NCBI GenBank assembly: GCA_026396375.1
Contig: JAPLWW010000063.1
Span: 1-5,100, forward strand
Source of the DNA: Microcaldota archaeon
GTDB taxonomy: Archaea > Micrarchaeota > Micrarchaeia > Anstonellales > J096
Length of the DNA: 5,100 nucleotides
Direction of reading: 5' to 3'
Shown here: positions 1 to 4,417 of the stretch, in pieces
Numbering within the stretch: position 1 is the stretch's first letter
How the letters are laid out: each line of letters begins with the position of its first letter
Position numbers and translations under genes: made by a program
The notes under the pieces: generated by a model
Database searches by the model: none
What the model saw: the letters and a program-made list of their open reading frames with translations, nothing else
Told to the model about the DNA's origin: nothing

Positions 1-54
1 AGGGAGATGGCCCTGTTCTACAAGTCAGGTGGAAAATATGGCAAAGACATATGA
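1..54 (+). CDS. Possible C-terminal tail of an upstream gene (partial)
   Basis: Frame 1 is open from the window edge and reads REMALFYKSGGKYGKDI before TGA at 52-54. If real, its last codons overlap the start of the next gene by 17 bp, which fits a tightly packed operon. That the next gene has a Shine-Dalgarno and no TATA box in view also suggests something is transcribed upstream of it. The other two forward frames are open here as well (frame 3 stops at 60-62), so the assignment rests only on plausible residue content. The product cannot be recognised from 17 residues. Confidence 0.25.
   Translation, partial: REMALFYKSGGKYGKDI
27..32 (+). promoter_or_regulatory. Shine-Dalgarno that sets the GGGP synthase start
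   Basis: AGGTGG lies 5 nt before ATG at 38. This is the archaeal GGTG-type ribosome-binding core. It overlaps the alternative GTG codon at 29-31, which makes that GTG an unlikely start and favours ATG 38. Its presence also suggests that the message has a leader or is an internal operon cistron. Confidence 0.7.
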
Positions 55-787
55 TATTATAATGGAGAAGTTCAACAAAGGCGAGAAGCAGCTTTTTTCC
101 CTGATTGACCCTTTGGACTACCCTTCAATTGACAAGGCTATAGCGACGGCAAAGGATTCCTACGAGGCAGGGGCTGACGCGATCCTGATAGGAGGCTCCT
201 TGGGAGTCCAGGGCGAGATCCTTGACACTGTAGCCAAAAGGATAAAGGAGAATGTCAGCATACCGGTCATCCTCTTCCCGGGCAACATAGCCACAGTGAC
301 GAGATTCGCTGACGCGATCTATTTCATGAGCCTTATCAACTCAAGGAACCCCTACTGGATAACAAGGGCCCAGATGCTTTCCGCTCCAGTGATAAAACAA
401 ATGAAGATAGAGATGCTTCCTGTTGCATATATAGTGGTTGAGCCTGGAGGCACGGTCGGCTGGGTTGGAGATGTCGACATAATACCAAGGGCAAAGCCCA
501 AGATAGCGGCTGCTTTTGCCATGGCTGCTGAAGCCTTGGGATTCAAGTTCATTTTAACTGATACTGGAAGCAACCCAAGCGACGGGCACATTCCTTTGGA
601 GTTCATTTCCACTGTCAAAAAGTCAATTTCCATACCATATATTGTCGCAGGCGGGATAAGGACCCCTGAGCAGGCAAAGAGCGTCGTTAAAGCCGGGGCT
701 GACATAATCCAGATAGGCACAGCCTTCGAGGCAGACCTGAAGAAAGAGAAAATGAAGCAGTTTGTTGACGCGATAAAGAAGAAGTAG
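38..787 (+). CDS. Geranylgeranylglyceryl phosphate synthase (GGGP synthase), group II-like
   Basis: This 249-aa (beta/alpha)8-barrel prenyltransferase joins geranylgeranyl diphosphate to sn-glycerol-1-phosphate, forming the first ether bond of archaeal membrane lipids. Visible family motifs in order are LIDP (22-25, the Mg-binding Asp region), GGS (52-54), FPGN (80-83), NSRNPYWI (101-108), VVEPGGTVGWVGD (133-145), and the C-terminal phosphate-binding segments AGGIRTPEQA (204-213) and AGADIIQIGTAFE (219-231). The length and the EPGGTVGWVGD/PRAKP segment match the larger, usually oligomeric group II. One odd point is the strand where I expect YLEAGSGA: residues 172-181 read ILTDTGSNPS, so the glycerol-phosphate contact motif is altered, with Asp in place of Glu. 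The start is ATG 38, supported by AGGTGG at 27-32, rather than GTG 29. The gene is probably co-transcribed with an upstream gene outside the window. The family call is firm; the subgroup is inferred. Confidence 0.95.
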   Translation: MAKTYDIIMEKFNKGEKQLFSLIDPLDYPSIDKAIATAKDSYEAGADAILIGGSLGVQGEILDTVAKRIKENVSIPVILFPGNIATVTRFADAIYFMSLINSRNPYWITRAQMLSAPVIKQMKIEMLPVAYIVVEPGGTVGWVGDVDIIPRAKPKIAAAFAMAAEALGFKFILTDTGSNPSDGHIPLEFISTVKKSISIPYIVAGGIRTPEQAKSVVKAGADIIQIGTAFEADLKKEKMKQFVDAIKKK

Positions 788-829
788 TGCCAAGCGAATA
801 ATTATCTTTTAAAAATGTATTGGCACTAC
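784..829. repeat. 10-bp inverted repeat bracketing the fic TATA box
   Basis: GTAGTGCCAA at 784-793 is the exact reverse complement of TTGGCACTAC at 820-829, with a 26-nt AT-rich spacer. The left arm contains the GGGP synthase stop codon (TAG, 785-787). The right arm lies between the TATA-like element (807-814) and the fic ATG (838). The arms are 36 bp apart centre to centre. It could be a split operator controlling fic, or a stem in the 3' end of the upstream mRNA. The symmetry is seen directly; both roles are inference. Confidence 0.55.
807..814 (+). promoter_or_regulatory. TATA-like promoter of the Fic gene
   Basis: TTTTAAAA is centred about 27 nt before ATG 838, the usual distance from an archaeal TATA box to the transcription start. 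Transcription would then begin at or next to the ATG, giving a leaderless mRNA, and no Shine-Dalgarno is visible before the ATG. The T-run at 807-810 could also act as a weak terminator for the gene before it. Confidence 0.6.
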
Positions 830-837
830 AATATACC

Positions 838-1767
838 ATGCCGTTTGTAAGGAAAAAGATCGTCGATGACAATATTTATTACGTCCTCGTCGAATCCAAA
901 CGGGCCGGCCCCCTTATTGTCCAAAAAGCCCTGAAAAGGTTCCCAAACTACATTGAGGCTTTGGCCTATTGCACTGAAAACAAGCTTCCCTGCCCTCCTC
1001 CTGATGTCATTGCGCCTTCCCTGGCTTCAAGGATAACTGAAAAACTGGCAAGGCTCAATGCCCATAGGCCGATCCCCCCTGAAACAATGGAATCCTTGAA
1101 CAAGAAGTTTGAGCTTGAGCTGACTTACCATTCAAATGCCATAGAGGGAAACAGATTATCAATGAAGGAAACCTACCTTGTTCTTGAGAAAGGCATGACA
1201 ATACACGGCAAGTCAGTAAAGGAGCATTTGGAAGCCACAAACCACAAGGAGGCCTTGCAGAAGATGGAAGAGCTTGTCAGCGGAAGCGAGATAACAGAGC
1301 AGGATATCCTCAGGCTTCATTCCATAATCATGGACAAGGTAAGGCCAGAATGGTCAGGGGTGTACAGGAAAGGCCCTGTGGCAGTTGCCCTTTCTGATCT
1401 TAAGCCTCCGCATCATTCTCTCATTCCATCCTTCATGACATCAGTCATATCATTGCTAAATTCCAAGGATAATGGCATTGAGGCGATCAAGCAGGCATCC
1501 TTGACCCACCACCGATTTGTCTATATCCATCCTTTTTGGGACGGCAACGGAAGGGTTGGAAGGATTTTAATGAACATCAAGCTCATGCAGGCAGGGTTTC
1601 CGCCTGCAATTCTCACAAGAAGGGAAAGGATGTTCTATTACGACGTTCTTGAGGATGCTGACAAAGGGGACCTGTGCCCATTGACAACAATCATTGCCAA
1701 AGGCGTTGAAAGGTCGCTTGACCTTTATCTGGATGTCCTTGAAGGATATGAAAGCCCGATCAGCTAG
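838..1767 (+). CDS. Fic-family protein (probable AMP- or NMP-transferase), class II autoinhibited type
   Basis: This 309-aa protein carries a complete Fic active-site loop, HPFWDGNGRVGR (231-242). It has the catalytic His231, the metal-binding Asp235 and both arginines. A flap-like strand, PHHSLIP, lies at 191-197. The inhibitory motif [S/T]xxxE[G/N] is present upstream as SNAIEG (99-104). That placement defines class II Fic enzymes, in which Glu103 would engage Arg242 and block productive ATP binding. Fic enzymes typically transfer AMP to hydroxyl side chains; the target cannot be read from sequence. Residues 1-45 (MPFVRKK...YYVLVES) form a small extra N-terminal region resembling a lead-in I recall from archaeal Fic proteins and IS1634-type transposases. 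The start is ATG 838, preferred over TTG 820 because of the TATA spacing. No separate antitoxin gene adjoins it, which fits intramolecular inhibition. Its last 8 bp overlap the convergent cyclophilin gene. Confidence 0.93.
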   Translation: MPFVRKKIVDDNIYYVLVESKRAGPLIVQKALKRFPNYIEALAYCTENKLPCPPPDVIAPSLASRITEKLARLNAHRPIPPETMESLNKKFELELTYHSNAIEGNRLSMKETYLVLEKGMTIHGKSVKEHLEATNHKEALQKMEELVSGSEITEQDILRLHSIIMDKVRPEWSGVYRKGPVAVALSDLKPPHHSLIPSFMTSVISLLNSKDNGIEAIKQASLTHHRFVYIHPFWDGNGRVGRILMNIKLMQAGFPPAILTRRERMFYYDVLEDADKGDLCPLTTIIAKGVERSLDLYLDVLEGYESPIS

Positions 1768-2458
1768 GTTTCACATAGGCATTGGTTATTATTATATCCT
1801 CAACCGGCCAATCCTCATAGTTTCCTTTTGTTCCTGTCTTTGAATTTTCTATAGCCTGGACAACATCCATTCCGCTTGTCACTTTTCCGAATACCGCATA
1901 TCCGGGATTTCCCTGGGACTGGTAGTTAAGGAACAGATTGTCCTTGGTGTTTATGAAAAACTGGCTTGTCGCGCTGTCAGGAACATTTGTCCTTGCCATT
2001 GCAACAGTGCCTTTGAGGTTGCTCAGGCCGTTGTTTGATTCCAGCTTGATAGGATCAAGCGTATCCTTTTCCATCCCTCCTCGCGTGAATCCTCCCCCCT
2101 GTATCATGAATCCCTTGATCACCCTATGGAATACAGTATTGTTGTAGAACCCGCTTTCAATATATTTCAGGAAGTTATCCACGGTTTTAGGGGCCTTTGC
2201 CCCATTCAGCTCTATCTCAATGTTACCTTTGGTTGTTTCAATCACAACTGTCTCTGTTTTGTTTGCCATGCTTACACCTGTTTGATTTGCAACTGTTTCA
2301 TTTTCTATACTAATTATAGTAATATTAGAGGAATTGCTCTGCAATGAGCTGTTTTGCCCTGCAGTAATGTTTTGCTGGACATTATTTTGGCTTGTGCATC
2401 CGCACAGCAGAACCAGTACCACAATAACAGCCAAAATCATCATTCTCATAATGTTCAT
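1760..2458 (-). CDS. Cyclophilin-type peptidyl-prolyl cis-trans isomerase, secreted lipoprotein
   Basis: This 232-aa protein probably acts outside the cell to speed proline isomerisation during folding of surface proteins. It opens with a hydrophobic signal segment (residues 6-19) ending in a lipobox, LLCGC, so Cys21 is the likely lipidated residue. A linker (22-68) rich in Asn, Ser, Gln and Thr follows, with seven N-X-S/T sequons. The cyclophilin domain spans about 69-230. It includes FHRVIKGFMIQGG (110-122; Arg112 and Gln120 correspond to Arg55 and Gln63 of human CypA), VAMAR (152-156), SATSQFFIN (162-170) and YAVFGKV (187-193). The compact domain, with LFLN instead of the Trp-containing segment, is the usual prokaryotic form. 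The frame stays open upstream to 2599, but those 47 codons show no protein-like character and would bury the signal peptide. ATG 2458 is therefore chosen; ATG 2449 is possible. No clear Shine-Dalgarno is visible. Confidence 0.93.
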   Translation of the reverse strand: MNIMRMMILAVIVVLVLLCGCTSQNNVQQNITAGQNSSLQSNSSNITIISIENETVANQTGVSMANKTETVVIETTKGNIEIELNGAKAPKTVDNFLKYIESGFYNNTVFHRVIKGFMIQGGGFTRGGMEKDTLDPIKLESNNGLSNLKGTVAMARTNVPDSATSQFFINTKDNLFLNYQSQGNPGYAVFGKVTSGMDVVQAIENSKTGTKGNYEDWPVEDIIITNAYVKPS

Positions 2459-2495
2459 CCAATTCTTTTCTTTACCGTGGACGGCTTTCTTCCTG

Positions 2496-2517
2496 TAAGG
2501 AAACCAAGGTTTCCTTA
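2496..2517. promoter_or_regulatory. 22-bp palindrome upstream of the cyclophilin gene, candidate operator
   Basis: Arms TAAGGAAACC (2496-2505) and GGTTTCCTTA (2508-2517) are exact reverse complements around a 2-nt centre (AA). Read on the - strand, the promoter-proximal arm overlaps CTTTAAGG (2513-2520), the best TATA-like match upstream of the cyclophilin gene. That would place transcription start near 2490 and give a leader of roughly 30 nt. A dimeric repressor bound here would compete with TBP. With only 2 nt between the arms it is a poorer RNA hairpin than a DNA site. The palindrome is seen directly; the operator role is inferred. Confidence 0.45.
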
Positions 2518-2569
2518 AAGTTCCAACCTTCCTTTCATTTGTTTTCTTGGGTTGGGGGTGGAGTGTTAG

Positions 2570-2597
2570 GGGGTGCTTGAAACGTTCGAAGCACCCC
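2570..2597 (-). other. Stable hairpin 7 nt downstream of tRNA-Ala
   Basis: GGGGTGCTT (2570-2578) pairs with AAGCACCCC (2589-2597) as a perfect 9-bp GC-rich stem. Three more pairs (GAA 2579-2581 with TTC 2585-2587) form inside after one bulged base. On the - strand it begins 7 nt after the tRNA discriminator base. It could be a 3' trailer structure, a processing barrier or a weak terminator. No T-run follows it, so it does not look like a standard archaeal terminator. Confidence 0.45.
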
Positions 2598-2604
2598 ATA
2601 CCAT

Positions 2605-2676
2605 TGGACTCAGGGGGATTTGAACCCCCAACCTCTCACGTGCAAGGCGAGCGCTCTGCCGTTGAGCTATGAGCCC
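2605..2676 (-). tRNA. tRNA-Ala, anticodon UGC
   Basis: Read on the - strand this 72-nt segment folds into a full cloverleaf. The acceptor is GGGCTCA with TGAGTCC, the D arm GCTC-AACGGCA-GAGC, the anticodon stem CTCGC with GTGAG (one G-U pair), and the T arm GGGGG-TTCAAAT-CCCCC. The anticodon loop CTTGCAC places TGC at positions 34-36, giving alanine. Identity is independently supported by the G3-U70 wobble pair in the acceptor stem and by A73, the classic alanine determinants. D-loop GG and T-loop TTCAA are intact. CCA is not encoded (the bases after A73 are ATGG), so it would be added after transcription. There is no intron. Transcription probably starts about 6-7 nt upstream from the shared TATA element at 2704-2711. 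Confidence 0.97.
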
Positions 2677-2703
2677 TTGAAACTACTACTCTGTTGAATA
2701 AGG

Positions 2704-2711
2704 TTTAAATA
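2704..2711. promoter_or_regulatory. Single TATA box, possibly bidirectional, between tRNA-Ala and corA
   Basis: On the + strand TTTAAATA is centred about 25 nt before the corA ATG (2732), predicting a leaderless corA mRNA. On the - strand the same bases read TATTTAAA, centred about 31 nt before the tRNA-Ala 5' end, predicting a short leader. AAGG precedes the box on both strands (2700-2703, and the complement of 2712-2715), so the flanking BRE-like positions are symmetric too. No other TATA-like element lies in the gap. The match to the archaeal consensus is seen directly; two-way use is inferred. Confidence 0.65.
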
Positions 2712-2731
2712 CCTTGCACAGATTGTTATTT

Positions 2732-3793
2732 ATGCACAAGCTGTTTTCAGGAAGGTACAAGAAAACCGGCTTCCAGCCTGGGGAAATGCTCTACACAGGC
2801 GAGAAAAACCAGGAGCCGAACATACACATCTTCCAGTACAACGAAAAGGAGGTCATTGAGACTGACTTAAAGACGCTGGACAGGTGCATGGACGTAAACA
2901 AGAAGTATGTCACCTGGATAAACATCGACAGCATAAGCAATCCCCTGCTGATAGAGAAGATAGGCCAATGCATGAATCTCAATTCCTTGACAATGGAGGA
3001 CATCCTAACGGTTGACCAAAGGCCGAAATGCGAGAATTTCAAGGACTATATATTTGTCATACTGAACATGCTGAGGTTTAACAAGGGCGAAAATAATATA
3101 ATAAAGGAGCAGCTGAGCATAATCCTCGCTGAAAACATAGTGATAACCTTCCAGGACGGGATTGAGGGTGACGTTTTCGACAAATTAAGGTATAGGATAA
3201 GGGAGAACAAGGGCAGGATAAGGGAAAAGGGAGTTGATTTCCTTTTCTATTCCATTATGGACGCGGTCATAGACGAGTATTTCATCGTTCTTGAGAACAT
3301 AGGTGAAAGCATAGAGGATATAGAGGAAACGCTTCTTTCAGGCAAGAAAGAGTCAATTGTGCGCTTGATCCAGGGCATGAAAAAGGACCTTGTTTTTCTA
3401 AGGAAGGAGATATGGCCTGTAAGGGAGCTTCTCATAGAGCTGGACAGGAACGACTCAAGGTTCATAAAGGACGAGACAAAGATATTCCTCAGGGACATCT
3501 ATGACCATGTCGCCCAGCTCATAGACACGGTTGAGATCCTGAGAGACATCCTTTCAGAGCAGTTTGACATTTACCTTTCCGACATCAACAACAAGATAAA
3601 TGAGATCATGAAGTTCCTTACAGTCATAATGACAGTGTTCATGCCCCTGACGTTCCTGACTGGCCTTTACGGGATGAACTTCAAGTTCATGCCAGGGCTT
3701 GACAACCCGATAGGGTTCTATATACTGCTCGGAGCAATGGCATCAATAACCGTGGTCATGCTGCTTTTCTTCAGGATGAGGAAGCTGATATAG
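2732..3793 (+). CDS. corA: CorA-type magnesium/divalent cation channel
   Basis: This 353-aa membrane protein is very close in length to Thermotoga CorA. The family is a homopentameric Mg2+ channel gated by cytoplasmic Mg2+; Co2+ and Ni2+ can also pass. Residues 1 to about 290 form the cytoplasmic alpha/beta funnel and long stalk helix. The region around MEDILTVDQRPKCE (88-101) matches the conserved EDIL..xQRPK segment that carries an Mg-sensing Asp (Asp90 here). Two membrane helices follow (about 294-312 and 328-347). The first ends in the signature YGMNF (313-317), with the GMN selectivity filter intact at 314-316. The C-terminus ends with basic residues (RMRKLI), as is usual. The start is ATG 2732, set by the TATA box about 25 nt upstream; TTG 2714 would fall before the predicted transcription start. 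It is the first gene of a two-gene operon. Transport specificity within the family is not decided by sequence alone. Confidence 0.95.
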   Translation: MHKLFSGRYKKTGFQPGEMLYTGEKNQEPNIHIFQYNEKEVIETDLKTLDRCMDVNKKYVTWINIDSISNPLLIEKIGQCMNLNSLTMEDILTVDQRPKCENFKDYIFVILNMLRFNKGENNIIKEQLSIILAENIVITFQDGIEGDVFDKLRYRIRENKGRIREKGVDFLFYSIMDAVIDEYFIVLENIGESIEDIEETLLSGKKESIVRLIQGMKKDLVFLRKEIWPVRELLIELDRNDSRFIKDETKIFLRDIYDHVAQLIDTVEILRDILSEQFDIYLSDINNKINEIMKFLTVIMTVFMPLTFLTGLYGMNFKFMPGLDNPIGFYILLGAMASITVVMLLFFRMRKLI

Positions 3794-3798
3794 GTGAT
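3792..3798 (+). promoter_or_regulatory. Shine-Dalgarno overlapping the corA stop codon
   Basis: AGGTGAT lies 4 nt before ATG 3803, and its first two bases are the last two of the corA stop codon TAG (3791-3793). This strong archaeal ribosome-binding site decides the downstream start over the nearby out-of-frame ATG at 3799, and it suggests translational coupling of the two genes. Confidence 0.75.
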
Positions 3799-3802
3799 AT
3801 GA

Positions 3803-4372
3803 ATGAAATGTCAAAAAGAAAAAATAGTGGATTTGAGAAAAAACAAGCTGACCCCAGAATCAATTGGTAAAGAATTCAATCTGAGTACTGAAAAAGTAAG
3901 GAAAATCATTGAGAGAATTAAAGATTTGAATGAGCAGAAGAAGAAAGGCACACTGAAAGAATTGGGATTAAGCACCCGCGCGGTCCATTGCATCATGAAG
4001 ATCACTGGAAATGAGGCCCCCACTCTAGCTGATTTCAGAGATTGGATTGCAACCCATCAAGATTGGGAATTGGAAATAGACTCATTCAAATACGGTGGAA
4101 AAAAGATAGGAGAGGAAATCATAAAATTTGCAAAATCCCACAACATCATGCCAAATACCATCACATTGCAGGATTTGGAATTAAGCAAAAATACAGTAAG
4201 ATTTATAATGAAAAACACCCAGCTGAAGTCGCCAACCCTGAAGAATCTAAAAGATTGGATTGCAAACAATTCTTCCGACTGGGAAGAGTATATTCTGTCA
4301 AGCAGACGCAGCGGAAGAAAGATACATGATGAAATAATGAAGTTTTCAAATAAATACAACATTTCGTTTTAA
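3803..4372 (+). CDS. Putative DNA-binding protein: HTH plus two tandem alpha-CTD-like modules
   Basis: I do not recognise this 189-aa protein as a named family. Residues about 8-39 look like a helix-turn-helix of the sigma region 4 kind (LTPESIGKEFNLSTEKVRKI, 16-35). A lysine-rich linker follows, then two copies of one module (50-115 and 121-187). By hand alignment with one single-residue gap, the copies share 31 identical positions of about 66. Each copy resembles the RNA polymerase alpha C-terminal domain of bacteria. LGLSTRAVHC (53-63) aligns with the alpha-CTD LELTVRSANC segment, putting Arg59 at the DNA-contacting Arg265. GGKKIGEEI (98-106) aligns with LGKKSLTEI. Copy 2 has LELSKNTVRF (125-134) and SGRKIHDEI (170-178), so the Arg position is Asn130 there. 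The protein has no signal peptide or membrane segment. It is coupled to corA by position (9 nt after its stop), but base composition (about 36% GC by hand count) and AGA codons differ from its neighbours. A transcription regulator or nucleoid protein is inferred. Confidence 0.8.
   Translation: MKCQKEKIVDLRKNKLTPESIGKEFNLSTEKVRKIIERIKDLNEQKKKGTLKELGLSTRAVHCIMKITGNEAPTLADFRDWIATHQDWELEIDSFKYGGKKIGEEIIKFAKSHNIMPNTITLQDLELSKNTVRFIMKNTQLKSPTLKNLKDWIANNSSDWEEYILSSRRSGRKIHDEIMKFSNKYNISF
3950..4363 (+). repeat. Tandem protein-level duplication inside the HTH gene
   Basis: Codons 50-115 (3950-4147) and 121-187 (4163-4363) encode two homologous modules. Shared anchors, in the same order, are IMK, PTL, DWIA, DWE, G[KR]KI, EI and KF, with NI at the end. 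The spacing is 71 residues in the first half and 72 after a one-residue gap. The copies are no longer obvious repeats at the DNA level, which points to an old duplication rather than a recent one. Confidence 0.8.
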
Positions 4373-4390
4373 TCCCTTTGGATCAACCAA

Positions 4391-4397
4391 TATAAAT
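4391..4397 (+). promoter_or_regulatory. TATA box of the HMG-CoA reductase gene
   Basis: TATAAAT is centred 24 nt before ATG 4418, predicting transcription start at or next to the start codon. Only a weak AGGGA (4408-4412) precedes the ATG, so a leaderless mRNA is the simplest reading. A T4 run at 4367-4370, overlapping the stop codon of the preceding gene, could end the corA operon transcript just upstream. Confidence 0.65.
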
Positions 4398-4417
4398 CCT
4401 ATCTTTCAGGGATAATT

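Noticed and set aside
29..37. GTG start giving the GGGP synthase three extra residues
   Set aside because: The GTG lies inside the AGGTGG ribosome-binding site of the better placed ATG at 38.
352..720. Long open frame on the - strand within the GGGP synthase gene
   Set aside because: It is antisense to a well supported enzyme and has no motif, ribosome site or promoter. The same applies to open frames opposite or inside the Fic, CorA, HTH and HMG-CoA reductase genes, including 4480-4905 on the - strand.
820..837. TTG start giving the Fic protein six extra residues
   Set aside because: It would lie before the predicted transcription start and inside an inverted-repeat arm; the MPFVRKK start at 838 fits the TATA spacing.
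2549..2573. G-rich stretch as a possible G-quadruplex
   Set aside because: Only three runs of three or more G are present (2549-2551, 2554-2558, 2569-2573), and the last one overlaps the hairpin stem, which is the stronger structure.
2555..2597. Hairpin followed by ACA as an H/ACA guide RNA
   Set aside because: The stem has no internal pseudouridylation pocket or K-turn and the loop is too small, so only the ACA triplet fits.
2459..2599. Extension of the cyclophilin frame upstream to 2599
   Set aside because: The 47 extra codons cover the hairpin and palindrome, look non-coding, and would place a long polar segment before a clear lipoprotein signal peptide.
2714..2731. TTG start for CorA
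   Set aside because: It falls between the TATA box and the expected transcription start, so it should not be in the mRNA.
4326..4332. ATGATGA resembling a C box of a C/D guide RNA
   Set aside because: It lies inside the HTH coding sequence and I saw no D box (CTGA) at a suitable distance downstream.
4372..4413. ATCCCT and AGGGAT flanking the HMG-CoA reductase TATA box, at the same 36-bp arm spacing as the fic repeat
   Set aside because: Six-base matches at this distance are expected by chance, and the arm sequence is unrelated to the fic repeat.
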